A DNA stretch of 64,000 nt. It comes from Neorhizobium tomejilense (GTDB lineage: Bacteria; Pseudomonadota; Alphaproteobacteria; Rhizobiales; Rhizobiaceae). The notes beneath the pieces were generated by a model, which saw only the letters and a program-made list of their open reading frames with translations, made no database searches and had not been told where the DNA came from. Within the stretch, counting starts at the first letter, position 1; each line of letters opens with the position of its first letter. The position numbers and the translations under genes are program-made. The stretch covers positions 57,645 to 121,644 of the forward strand of contig PVBG01000018.1 in NCBI GenBank assembly GCA_002968845.1, in the 5' to 3' direction. This document shows positions 27,253 through 35,678 of the stretch, piece by piece.

Positions 27253-27710
27253 TGTCGAAATCCACAACAGTAGATACCGACCGTGCACCCAGACCTGCGG
27301 GTCACTATTCGCAGGCGAAGCTGGCGGGTGGGCAGCTTTATATTTCCGGGCAGCTCCCGGTCCGCCCGGATGGGCAGCCGCTTGCAGACGACAGTTTTGA
27401 AACGCAGGCGGAGCAGGCCATCGACAACATGCTCGCGGTTTTAGTGGCTGCCGGCGGAACCCCGGCTGATATCGTCAGGGTAACTGCCTATATCGTCGGT
27501 GTAACCCATTGGCCCCGCTTCAACCAGGTTTATGCAGCGCGGATGGGGGACGCCCGCCCGGCCCGAACGGTCGTTCCGGTGCCCGAACTTCACTACGGCT
27601 ATCTCGTCGAAGTCGATGCGATCGCCGTCCTCACGCAAAACGCTGCCCCCCTACACACCGAAGCTGGCCTCGACGCGATCGGTCTCGTCGATCGCAACCG
27701 CGGCTATTGA
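27252..27710 (+). CDS. RidA family deaminase (enamine/imine hydrolase)
   Basis: A 152-residue RidA/YjgF protein. RidA proteins hydrolyse reactive enamine or imine products of PLP dehydratases, releasing ammonia. Family landmarks are HYSQAKLAGGQLYISGQLP, VRVTAYIVG, and RTVVPVPELHYGYLVEVDA with the usual Arg that binds the carboxylate. Coupling to the DSD1-like gene argues that the latter makes an enamine, as in D-serine or D-threonine dehydration. The start is the ATG overlapping the upstream stop, with GGAGG in front. Confidence 0.92.
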   Translation: MSKSTTVDTDRAPRPAGHYSQAKLAGGQLYISGQLPVRPDGQPLADDSFETQAEQAIDNMLAVLVAAGGTPADIVRVTAYIVGVTHWPRFNQVYAARMGDARPARTVVPVPELHYGYLVEVDAIAVLTQNAAPLHTEAGLDAIGLVDRNRGY

Positions 27711-27738
27711 GCCACAAACAGAACAGCAAGGAGAAAAC

Positions 27739-28092
27739 ATGCCCCTTCTCAAGACCATTGTACCGACCAGCACGGAAGCTCCGCGTGAATCCAAGCCGGC
27801 GCCGGAACGCCTCATATCCGGCGACCCCTCATTCAAGACATGGGCCCAGGATGTAGCGAGAGGCGAAATGATTCACACTGGTGTCTGGGAGGCCACACCC
27901 GGCCTCACGCACTCTATTAAGGGTGAGACCTTCGAGTTTTGCCACATCCTTCAGGGGGTCGTTGAAATCACCCCAGATCAGGGGCAGCCGGTTACCTACA
28001 GAGCGGGAGACAGTTTCGTGATGAAACCAGGATTCGTCGGCACCCGGCGCACTGTGGAGACCGTTCGGAAGATCTACGCGACGGTCACGTAA
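27739..28092 (+). CDS. Cupin-domain protein (cupin 1)
   Basis: A 117-residue single-cupin protein of the DUF861/ureidoglycine-aminohydrolase-like type. The cupin core is THSIKGETFEFCHILQGVVEI and the second motif YRAGDSFVMKPGFVG. The start follows AAGGAG. It is nearly collinear with cupin 2 at 35325-35678 (shared THSIKGETFEFC, AGDSFVMKPG and the TVETVRKI end), so the two are recent paralogues in two modules. Function unknown; a metal-dependent small-molecule step or ligand binding is possible. Confidence 0.82.
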   Translation: MPLLKTIVPTSTEAPRESKPAPERLISGDPSFKTWAQDVARGEMIHTGVWEATPGLTHSIKGETFEFCHILQGVVEITPDQGQPVTYRAGDSFVMKPGFVGTRRTVETVRKIYATVT

Positions 28093-28407
28093 CAGGCCAT
28101 GGCCCTGCGGCCGGTCCTTCGCGAAAAAATTGCCGGTGCTGCAGCGAAAAGATGCGGCCTCTGCGCCGCGGCACTGGCCGCCGCCCGCACCGGAAACAGG
28201 CGGCAGAACTCTGTCAAATTATCGTCCGATCTTCCAAGGGTGTGAAGATAATGTTGCGCGCCTCCTACGAAGACAACCAATTGGCTACTCCGGCATACGC
28301 TCAAACATCACACGTCTCTCCTGGGGCAGGCTGACGGTGCACTGAAACCACCTAGGTAATTGGAGCGTCTGACACCTCTTCGGTCGCTCCCGCCTCTATC
28401 CGCACGG
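28093..28407. other. 315-base gap between convergent cupin 1 and Lrp genes
   Basis: GC-rich at the left, AT-richer at the right. No gene, strong hairpin with T-run or repeat could be supported. Confidence 0.4.
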
Positions 28408-28851
28408 TTACTTCCGAATCACGGAAGAGAGAGCAAACGCGGTCAGGGTATCGCGCACGCCTGGCATTTCGGCTATCGACTGCCAAATCTGCCTTATTCG
28501 GTCAGCCTCGGAAGACTCGACTCTGACGAGAAGGTCGAAATCACCAGTCATCACGTCGCAGGCTACGACTTCGGGGATTTTTCTCAGTGCCTGAATAACC
28601 TCTCCACCCCTCATGCGATCGTGCCGGTAGACGAAGATCAGTGCTGTCGTGACCTGTTGACTGCTCCCTCCATCACCAGTGATGATGGTGTATCCTTTGA
28701 TAAAACCTTCTCGCTCAAGTCGCTCAATCCGGGCTCGCAGGGCGTTGCGCGAAAGATTTACCTTCGCCGACAACTCCGCGTGCGAAGTTCGACCGTTTGT
28801 CTTCAATTCGACAAGTATCTGTTCATCCACTTTATCAAGAAGGTATTTCAT
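28408..28851 (-). CDS. Lrp/AsnC family transcriptional regulator (third)
   Basis: A 147-residue Lrp protein. HTH: LDKVDEQILVELKTNGRT ... VNLSRNALRARIERLEREG; RAM domain: VACDVMTGDFDLLVRVESSE. It is the last gene of the minus-strand hom-ALDH-dapA-thrB-like series, 16 bases after the kinase-like gene, so it is probably cotranscribed and autoregulates the operon. A homoserine or aspartate-family amino acid is a plausible ligand (inference). Confidence 0.9.
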   Translation of the reverse strand: MKYLLDKVDEQILVELKTNGRTSHAELSAKVNLSRNALRARIERLEREGFIKGYTIITGDGGSSQQVTTALIFVYRHDRMRGGEVIQALRKIPEVVACDVMTGDFDLLVRVESSEADRIRQIWQSIAEMPGVRDTLTAFALSSVIRK

Positions 28852-28867
28852 GAATTGTGACCGGTGA

Positions 28868-29653
28868 TCAGCGTAGGAAATCGGGCGTTACCGACAGATA
28901 AGCTAACACGGCAATTTCAGGCAAGAAGGCTGTTTTTTTCCGGCTTGCGAAGTGCTTCGCCGTCGAGGCCATTATGAAACCTGGAAGTGCCTCCTGTTCC
29001 GCGTCGGTCAGTGGCCGAACTTCTTTGTAACCCCGCAACAGGGCGTACGCCCTCTCCTTGTTCAGTTCTCCGTTGGGTTCCCCGGTCCAGCCGACAAGTA
29101 CATCCGCAATCTCAGATACAAGTACACCATCGTGACGCAGCCTGAAGTTAATTACACCGCTTACTTGGTCCCCGATAAAAAAGACATTCTGTTGGGCCAA
29201 GGCACCATGGACCGCTCCAGTTGGAAGATCCGCTGAGGTGCGTTTTACATTTCGCTCCAAGCCAGTATGAATTCGAGCCATCACATGCCCTAAGCTTTGG
29301 CATTTCGCCGGGCCTGCAATGGTGGGTGAGGAACCGGGCACGAAGCTGACGACGGCGACCAATCGGCCTGCAGCCCGACATGTGGCGTGGCCTTCGACGG
29401 TACGCAACGGCTTTGGGCAGGGAATGCCCTTTCGATAGAGCTCCTCCATGGTCTCGAAAGCTCTTTCCAAATCTAAAGGTTGCGCCCCGTTCTCGAAAAG
29501 CGTGACGATGAATTCGCCTTCTTTGGCGCGGAACAGGTATGTCGTCTCGGTGTCGCCGTCTGCGATCCCAATCACCGAGAAAAGCGAGGTGAGGCCATAG
29601 GCTGCAGTGATCGACTGACGATCTTCGTCAGAAAGCTCGGTAAAAACGGCCAT
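28868..29653 (-). CDS. Homoserine kinase (ThrB)-like protein lacking catalytic aspartates (putative pseudokinase)
   Basis: A 261-residue relative of the APH-fold homoserine kinase ThrB. It starts in the ThrB manner (MAVFTELSDEDRQSI) and keeps GEFIVTLFENG, GIPCPKP, QNVFF and LLRGYKEVRPL. Normal ThrB is about 320 residues with a catalytic HADLxxDN loop and an IDF metal-binding motif. Here the loop reads HGALAQQN (149-156), so the catalytic Asp151 is Ala and Asp155 is Gln, and the metal Asp169 is Asn (VINF). All three changes together should abolish phosphotransfer. A binding or regulatory role is inferred. It may instead be an inactive decaying gene, but the frame is intact. Confidence 0.75.
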   Translation of the reverse strand: MAVFTELSDEDRQSITAAYGLTSLFSVIGIADGDTETTYLFRAKEGEFIVTLFENGAQPLDLERAFETMEELYRKGIPCPKPLRTVEGHATCRAAGRLVAVVSFVPGSSPTIAGPAKCQSLGHVMARIHTGLERNVKRTSADLPTGAVHGALAQQNVFFIGDQVSGVINFRLRHDGVLVSEIADVLVGWTGEPNGELNKERAYALLRGYKEVRPLTDAEQEALPGFIMASTAKHFASRKKTAFLPEIAVLAYLSVTPDFLR

Positions 29654-29815
29654 TTCCGACCCCTTATTCGGTTGACGACCTCAGCGACATATTCTTGAAC
29701 TGCGCCCCGTTTATCGAAGAGCTCTTCGACTTGGCGGGGCAGATACCTTCCGCTGCACAAATCGGCGTTCGCGAGCCCGGCCGCTTTCGATGGGCTCAAT
29801 TTCCATTGCAGTTCT

Positions 29816-30694
29816 CTAGTCCAAAATTCTAGCGTGACGCATTGCATCAGTGATTGCTTCTTGAACAGGTGGACTCACGCCGACGAGTGGAAGGCGCAGG
29901 TCGCCCCTGATTTTTCCAAGCCGGTTCAAAGCGTATTTCGCACCGGCAGGACTGGCCTCGAGGAACAGTGCGTGGTGAAGCGGCATCAATTGGTCTTGCA
30001 GAGCCAGCGCAGTGGTGTAATCGCGATTAAGGCATGCCCGTTGAAACAACGCGCAAAGCCGGGGAGCTACATTTGCAGTCACCGAGATGCAGCCGTGACC
30101 GCCATGAGCCATGTAACCCAGCGCCGTGCCGTCTTCGCCGGGCAGGAGATTGAACTGCTTGCCGCAGGCAATCCGCTCAAGTGAGGGGCGCAGGAGATTG
30201 CCTGTCGCATCCTTAACGCCCTTGACGTTCGGGCAATCGTTGAAAATACGGGCAAGCGTTTCGACCTGGATATCGATCACACTCCGACCTGGGATATTGT
30301 AGATAAGTATTGGGATTGAAGCTTCGGCATCGATGGCCTTGAAGTGCTGATAAATGCCCTCCTGCGTGGGCTTGTTGTAGTACGGGGCGACGATCAACAA
30401 ACCATCCGCGCCAACCTCCTGCGCGTGCCGCACGTAGCTGATTGCTTCCTCGGTGTTGTTGGAGCCTGCACCGGCAATAACAGGAACACGACCCTTCGCA
30501 GTCTCGATGGCGACTTCAACGACGCGTTTGTGCTCGCCATGGCTGAGGGTTGGGCTTTCACCTGTGGTTCCGCAAGGGACAAACCCTGACGTGCCCTCTG
30601 TGATCTGCCATTCGATGAGGCTGCGAAATGCAGCGTCATCGACTTTTCCATCGGCAAACGGAGTGACTAGCGCGGTGATAGATCCTGTGAACAT
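29816..30694 (-). CDS. dapA: 4-hydroxy-tetrahydrodipicolinate synthase (DapA family)
   Basis: A 292-residue class I aldolase of the DapA/N-acetylneuraminate lyase family. The Schiff-base Lys161 (GVKDATG), Tyr132 in IYNIPGRS, Thr44 in CGTTGES and Tyr106 in APYYNKP match true DapA. DapA condenses pyruvate with aspartate semialdehyde, the product of the linked homoserine dehydrogenase in the oxidative direction. It is thus chemically matched to its neighbour. As an extra copy in a catabolic cluster it may serve another aldol reaction; sequence alone favours real DapA. Confidence 0.88.
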   Translation of the reverse strand: MFTGSITALVTPFADGKVDDAAFRSLIEWQITEGTSGFVPCGTTGESPTLSHGEHKRVVEVAIETAKGRVPVIAGAGSNNTEEAISYVRHAQEVGADGLLIVAPYYNKPTQEGIYQHFKAIDAEASIPILIYNIPGRSVIDIQVETLARIFNDCPNVKGVKDATGNLLRPSLERIACGKQFNLLPGEDGTALGYMAHGGHGCISVTANVAPRLCALFQRACLNRDYTTALALQDQLMPLHHALFLEASPAGAKYALNRLGKIRGDLRLPLVGVSPPVQEAITDAMRHARILD

Positions 30695-30739
30695 TTTAGC
30701 TTCCGAATGTGAAAATGGGCTAATCGGCCACGGTGCCGG

Positions 30740-32155
30740 TCAACGCGGCAGCATGGTGATGCAGACGACCTTCGGCTGGGTCATGTCTTCGTAGGCAAAA
30801 CGGACGCCTTCGCGTCCCATGCTGCCATATTTGAACCCGCCAAAGGGCATCGCGTCGAACCGGTAGTCGGACGATTGATTGATCATGACACCTCCGGCAT
30901 CGATCCGTTTGGCGGCGTCAAGCGCCGCGGCGAGATCGTTGGTAAAGATACCAGCCTGAAGGCTGTATTCCGGACTGTTTGCCAGCTGTATCGCCTCATC
31001 CAAGTGATCGAACGGCTGCAGGATGACGACCGGCGCAAAGACCTCTTCATTTAATACGTCGCAGGTCGCCGGCACGTTTTCCAGCACGGTCGGAGGATAA
31101 AGGGTGCCGGAGGGCTTGTGGCCGCAAAGCAGCGTCGCGCCGGCAACAATCGCGCGGTCGACCATGGCAGCCGCGCGGTTTACCGCCTTTTCGGAGATCA
31201 TTGGGCCAATGTCAGTGTCACCTTCCATCGGGTTACCTGTCTTTAACTTGAGGGTCTGAGCCACAAACTCCGTCTTGAACCGTTCATAGATCGGGCGCTG
31301 GACCAAAATCCGCTGGGTACCAATGCAGTTCTGGCCCGCCGCCCAGAAAGCACCTGACACGCAATCCTCGACAGCGGCGTCGATTTGGCAGTTTTCCATC
31401 ACGATAACTGGTGCATTGCCACCGAGATCCATCGCGAGCTTCTTGATGCCGGCAGATTTTGCGATGGCCTCGCCGCTTGCAAAACCGCCTGTGAAGGAAA
31501 TCATTCGAACCTCCTTGGCTGAAACGAGCGCCTTGCCCACGTCCGCGCCGCCGACGGCGACCGAAATCACCTCATCCGGCAGGCCGCTTTCGACCAACAC
31601 GTCCACCAGCTTGATCGCCGAAAGAGGCGTAAGCTCCGAGGGCTTCAGGAGTACAGCATTGCCGCCGGCAATCGCGGGGCCGAGCTTATGCGCCACGAGG
31701 TTAAGCGGGTCATTGTAAGGCGTGATCGCCGTGATGATGCCGAGTGGCTCTCGAGTGTACCAGCCTTGACGGGATTCGGATCCCGCATAGGCATCAAACG
31801 GAATGACTTCGCCGGCGTTCCGTTTGGCTTCTTCCGCAGAGAGCTTCAAGGTGTTGACACACCGAGTCGTCTCCTTTCGCGCCTGGGTTATTGTCTTGCC
31901 GGCTTCCCGCACGATCAGGAGCGCGAATTCCTCTTGACGGGCTTCCACGGTCGCTGCAGCCTTTTCTAAAATTGCGGAACGCCGGTAACGAGGGAGCGAC
32001 CGGGCGATCTGCGCCCCACGTTTGGCGCTCTCCAGCAGCAGGTATACCGCGTTTGCAGTGGTCTCGGACACCGTTCCTACGAAGCTGCCGTCGAAGGGAT
32101 CGCTGACGATGATCTCGTCTGAAGAGGGCTTCTTATTCACGGCAGCGTTCGGCAT
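30740..32155 (-). CDS. Aldehyde dehydrogenase with Asp in place of the catalytic Glu
   Basis: A 471-residue ALDH, distantly like lactaldehyde/phosphonoacetaldehyde dehydrogenases. The nucleophile Cys277 is present in GQNCIGTQR, and the cofactor loop reads TPYNDPLN. The general-base position, usually Glu in ELGG, is Asp243 (AMDLGGNAP). Its ATG shares one base with the homoserine dehydrogenase stop (TGATG), so translation is coupled. Oxidation of aspartate semialdehyde or a related aldehyde from the hom reaction is a reasonable guess. An alternative GTG start lies one codon upstream. Confidence 0.85.
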   Translation of the reverse strand: MPNAAVNKKPSSDEIIVSDPFDGSFVGTVSETTANAVYLLLESAKRGAQIARSLPRYRRSAILEKAAATVEARQEEFALLIVREAGKTITQARKETTRCVNTLKLSAEEAKRNAGEVIPFDAYAGSESRQGWYTREPLGIITAITPYNDPLNLVAHKLGPAIAGGNAVLLKPSELTPLSAIKLVDVLVESGLPDEVISVAVGGADVGKALVSAKEVRMISFTGGFASGEAIAKSAGIKKLAMDLGGNAPVIVMENCQIDAAVEDCVSGAFWAAGQNCIGTQRILVQRPIYERFKTEFVAQTLKLKTGNPMEGDTDIGPMISEKAVNRAAAMVDRAIVAGATLLCGHKPSGTLYPPTVLENVPATCDVLNEEVFAPVVILQPFDHLDEAIQLANSPEYSLQAGIFTNDLAAALDAAKRIDAGGVMINQSSDYRFDAMPFGGFKYGSMGREGVRFAYEDMTQPKVVCITMLPR

Positions 32156-33216
32156 CACGCAGCCTCCTTCGCGAGGTTGCCCGATTGGGCGCGGTGGATG
32201 GCAACAATGTCCGATAGCAAGGCATAGGCGGTCTCAATCCGGCCAGCACCCGGGCCGGTGACCGTGACAGACCCGAGCAGCTCGGTGTTAAGAGATACCG
32301 CATTGGTGGCGCCGTTCACGCCGGCGAGCGGATGCTCGAGCGGAAGCTGCCTGGGAGAAACGCTGCCCGTTACCGTCCCGTCAGCATTGCGAACGGCAGA
32401 TCCGATCAGCTTCCAACGGCTATTCGCCGTTGCCGCTGCCTCGATGTCGAAACGTGAAATGCCTGATATTCCCTGGCAGGAGACTTTCTCCGGCTGGAGA
32501 TTTGCCCCCAGCAGCTCGTTCGCGAGGATCACAACCTTGAGGCGAACGTCGAAACCCTCTACGTCGGCTGTCGGATCGGCTTCAGCATATCCGAGCGCCT
32601 GGGCTTCTGCGACAGCGCTGGCGAAATCGAGACCGCTCTCCATGCGGCCGAGGACAAAGTTCGAGGTGCCGTTCAGGATCCCCTCGAACCCTTTGATTTC
32701 CGCGCCCGCAAAGCAATTTTTTGCCATCCGGATGACCGGTGTGCCGCTCATGACGGAGCCCTCATACTCGAAATGAGCGCGGTTTGCTTTAGCAAGAGCC
32801 TTCAGCTCCTGGGCGGCGAGTGCGACTGGCCCTTTGTTCGTGGTGACCACATGCTTGCCGGACTTGAGCGCCCAGCGGCAGTGCGAAACAGCCGGCTCGC
32901 CATCCTTCGGGTTTGTGAAGGTTGCTTCCACGACGATGTCCGCCGGCGCGGTATTAATGACCGTCGCGTTGTCCGCTTCCGCGCTGCCGCCAGAGAGACC
33001 GCCAAAGCCGCCCTTTGCGAAATTCGCTTCAACGAGCGTCTTAGCGTCGAGGCCGTTTGGTGAAATCACGGAGCCGAGATAGAGGTCGCTGACAGCAACA
33101 ATATTCAGGCGGAAACCGAGATCCCGCTCCCACAGCGAGTTTTTCGTCGCGATGAGCTCAGCCAGCGCGCGATTGACGCCACCAAATCCAATGAGAGCGA
33201 TGTTGTACGTTTCCAT
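32155..33216 (-). CDS. hom: Homoserine dehydrogenase
   Basis: A 353-residue homoserine dehydrogenase without the C-terminal ACT domain found in biosynthetic enzymes of about 430 residues. The NAD(P) motif IALIGFGGVNRALAE is at the N terminus; the catalytic region has TTNKGPVA, FEYEGSVMSGTPVI and EADPTADVEGFDVRLK. Absence of the ACT domain removes threonine feedback, as expected for catabolism of homoserine to aspartate semialdehyde. The start at 33216 follows GAGGAAACC; a longer frame to 33249 lacks support. It leads the minus-strand hom-ALDH-dapA-thrB-like-lrp operon. Confidence 0.92.
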   Translation of the reverse strand: METYNIALIGFGGVNRALAELIATKNSLWERDLGFRLNIVAVSDLYLGSVISPNGLDAKTLVEANFAKGGFGGLSGGSAEADNATVINTAPADIVVEATFTNPKDGEPAVSHCRWALKSGKHVVTTNKGPVALAAQELKALAKANRAHFEYEGSVMSGTPVIRMAKNCFAGAEIKGFEGILNGTSNFVLGRMESGLDFASAVAEAQALGYAEADPTADVEGFDVRLKVVILANELLGANLQPEKVSCQGISGISRFDIEAAATANSRWKLIGSAVRNADGTVTGSVSPRQLPLEHPLAGVNGATNAVSLNTELLGSVTVTGPGAGRIETAYALLSDIVAIHRAQSGNLAKEAA

Positions 33217-33630
33217 ATGGTTTCCTCCGATGAAGCGATTTACGCGCACATTATCAGAGGCGGATCACTCAGTCGGAACAGAGCAAACAGACTAATCTGC
33301 AGCTCACAATGCTCAGTCCACTGCCGTCTTGCCCTTTGACTGCCGGCCAGGGTAATTAGTCTTTGCTGCATATGGCATTAGTGGAAACTTGAACGGCTCC
33401 GCCGACTATTCCAGGGACGCACTTGTAAATGCCAGCCGATCGTGAACCAAATATGATTCATTCGCCTTTCGTCACGTTCAATTGTCCCATTCGTCCTGCA
33501 ATTTGCCGCCGCTTTTTACCCGCGGTTCGCGCTGTCACCGCATTTGGGCCCGACGGGTTTTCACGATTTGGGACGGCGAACTCGGGCTTCCCGGGGTCAT
33601 CAGAAACCCAAAACTGCACAAAATGTTCAC
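33217..33630. other. Promoter region of hom and spacer before the repeated promoter block
   Basis: AT-richer intergenic DNA between the divergent hom and ALDH genes. It contains the GGAGGAAAC ribosome site region of hom at its edge and probably an Lrp-controlled promoter. No gene was recognised. Confidence 0.4.
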
Positions 33631-33710
33631 GACCAAATTGATCTATATTGACACCAATACCAAAACCAATCCTATATTGATCGCATTATGAACCCGATTG
33701 GTAGCGAATG
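33631..33710 (+). promoter_or_regulatory. Repeated promoter-operator block, copy A
   Basis: About 80 bases nearly identical to 44009-44090. The core TATTGACACCAATA (33646-33659) has perfect TATTG/CAATA arms and overlaps a TTGACA -35-like box (33648-33653); a TATATT -10-like box follows at 33673. Further shared pieces are ACCAAT and GATTGGTAGCGAA (33695-33707). The ALDH start ATG at 33708 is the first base after the last shared motif, giving a very short or absent leader. Confidence 0.75.
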
Positions 33711-35216
33711 GTGCTGAACGTGAAAACAAATGAGACACATGAGATTTCCCGCGCCGCGCCTTCCCAGGCGGCTTTTGCAGTAGTCGGCGTCCCCACCCAG
33801 CTGTTCATCGATGGCGAATGGATCTCCGCAAAAGGGGGCCGGACCTTCGACGTCATTGATCCCTCGACCGAAGAGGTTCTCGCCTCAGTCGCTGATGGCG
33901 ACGTCCCGGAAGCAATTGCCGCTGTCGACGCGGCAGAAAAGGCCGCGGCGGGCTGGAAGGCAATTCCGCCGCGGCGGCGCTCGGACATTCTCATGAAGTG
34001 TTTCCACCTGATGCATGATCAGGCAGAACGGCTGGCGCGAATGATCACGGTTGAGAATGGCAAGTCGCTTCCGGACGCGAGATCGGAAGTCACCTATGCG
34101 GCTGAGTTTTTCCGCTGGTATGCGGAAGAGGCCGTCAGGGCGCCCGGTGAACTCGGGCCTGCGCCGGCAGGTGGAAACCGGATCATGGTGACCCACGAGC
34201 CGATCGGTATTGCCATACTGGTGACGCCGTGGAATTTTCCGGCAGCAATGGCGACCCGCAAGATCGCTCCAGCACTGGCCGCAGGCTGTACATGCATCCT
34301 CAAGCCCGCAGCGGAGACCCCACTGACTGCGCTGGCAATTGGCGAGATCATGCAGCAGGCAGGCGTTCCGGCCGGTGTAGTCAACATTGTGACAACAAGG
34401 AGGTCGGGCCCCGTCGTCAGCGCGATGCTGCACGACAAGCGGGTGCGCAAGCTCTCGTTCACGGGCTCGACAAATGTCGGTCGAATATTGCTGCACGAAG
34501 CCGCAGATCAGGTCATCAGCTGCTCAATGGAGTTGGGTGGTAACGCGCCCTTCATCGTATTCGACGACGCCGATCTTGAGACGGCTGTCGCCGGTGCAAT
34601 GATTGCCAAGATGCGCAACGGCGGCGAAGCCTGTACCGCCGCAAATCGATTTTACGTGCAGAAGGGAATTCTGGCAGATTTTACACGGCGGTTTGCCGAA
34701 GAGATGGCGACGCTCAAAGTCGGGCCGGGACTGGAACCTGCCAACCAGCTCGGGCCAATGATCACCCGGGCTGCGGTCGCCAAAATAGATGACCTGGTGA
34801 CCGACGCCGTTGCCAAGGGAGCTCGTATCGTGAGCGGTGGTACCAAACTCAGCGGCCCTGGTTTTTATTATCCGCCGACCGTGTTGGCCGACGTCTCTCC
34901 CGATGCTGAGATACTTCGCGAAGAGATCTTTGGGCCAGTTGCGCCGATCATTGCGTTCGAAACCGAAGACGATGTTGTGCGGATGGCGAACGACACCGAA
35001 TATGGATTGGTGTCCTATGTCTTCACCCGGGACCTCAAGCGCGCTCTTGCGGTCGCTGGCCGCCTGGAAAGCGGCATGGTCGGGATCAACCGCGGTGTCG
35101 TCTCCGACGCTGCCGCGCCGTTTGGCGGCGTGAAACAGAGCGGCCTCGGACGCGAAGGTAGTCATCACGGTATGCTGGAATATCTCGAAGCAAAGTACAT
35201 CGCCGCGACGTGGTAG
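33708..35216 (+). CDS. NAD(P)-dependent aldehyde dehydrogenase, succinate-semialdehyde dehydrogenase-like
   Basis: A 502-residue GabD-like ALDH. TPWNFPAAMATRK, Glu275 in MELGGNAPF, Cys309 in GEACTAANR and the C-terminal GGVKQSGLGREGSHHG are visible. The ATG at 33708 abuts the repeated promoter block; a GTG four codons later is an alternative and there is no clear ribosome site. It leads an ALDH-cupin 2-GNAT 3 series. The shared operator implies co-regulation with the ABC importer at 44214. Substrate: an omega-oxo acid or amine-derived aldehyde. Confidence 0.88.
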   Translation: MVLNVKTNETHEISRAAPSQAAFAVVGVPTQLFIDGEWISAKGGRTFDVIDPSTEEVLASVADGDVPEAIAAVDAAEKAAAGWKAIPPRRRSDILMKCFHLMHDQAERLARMITVENGKSLPDARSEVTYAAEFFRWYAEEAVRAPGELGPAPAGGNRIMVTHEPIGIAILVTPWNFPAAMATRKIAPALAAGCTCILKPAAETPLTALAIGEIMQQAGVPAGVVNIVTTRRSGPVVSAMLHDKRVRKLSFTGSTNVGRILLHEAADQVISCSMELGGNAPFIVFDDADLETAVAGAMIAKMRNGGEACTAANRFYVQKGILADFTRRFAEEMATLKVGPGLEPANQLGPMITRAAVAKIDDLVTDAVAKGARIVSGGTKLSGPGFYYPPTVLADVSPDAEILREEIFGPVAPIIAFETEDDVVRMANDTEYGLVSYVFTRDLKRALAVAGRLESGMVGINRGVVSDAAAPFGGVKQSGLGREGSHHGMLEYLEAKYIAATW

Positions 35217-35324
35217 GTCCCGGCGATCAAGGCAGGTCGTCGCGGCTCGATGTATCGTGGCGAAGTCGATCGGAAGTCGTCATCCAACGATGACTCGCAT
35301 GGCTCCAACCAGAAAGAGAGAGCA

Positions 35325-35678
35325 ATGTCTTTACTCAAAACCATTGACCCGGATCCATCGTTTGAGCCAAAACATCGAACCGCCGAGCCGGATCGCCTCA
35401 TCGCGGGCAGCCCCGCTTTCAAGACCTGGTTGCAGGACACAGCGAAGGAGGGCAGAGTCAATACCGGCGTCTTCGAGGCGACGCCCGGAGAAACGCACTC
35501 CATCAAGGGCGAAACCTTCGAGTTTTGCTATCTCCTTCATGGTGTGATCGAATTGACCGAGACGGGTAAGGAGCCAATCATTTATCGTGCGGGCGACAGC
35601 TTCGTGATGAAGCCCGGTTACGTCGGGGTTTGGAAAACAATCGAAACAGTGCGAAAAATCTTCGTCACAGTCACCTGA
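35325..35678 (+). CDS. Cupin-domain protein (cupin 2)
   Basis: A 117-residue paralogue of cupin 1 (27739-28092). The cupin motifs THSIKGETFEFCYLLHGVIEL and YRAGDSFVMKPGYVG are kept, and the MSLLKTIDPDP start corresponds to MPLLKTIVP. GAGAGAGC precedes the ATG. It sits between an ALDH and GNAT 3. Function unknown. Confidence 0.82.
   Translation: MSLLKTIDPDPSFEPKHRTAEPDRLIAGSPAFKTWLQDTAKEGRVNTGVFEATPGETHSIKGETFEFCYLLHGVIELTETGKEPIIYRAGDSFVMKPGYVGVWKTIETVRKIFVTVT

Noticed and set aside
26149..27288. 379-codon minus-strand frame opposite the DSD1-like gene
   Set aside because: Shadow frame; the plus strand has PLP lysine and metal-site motifs and a coupled ridA.
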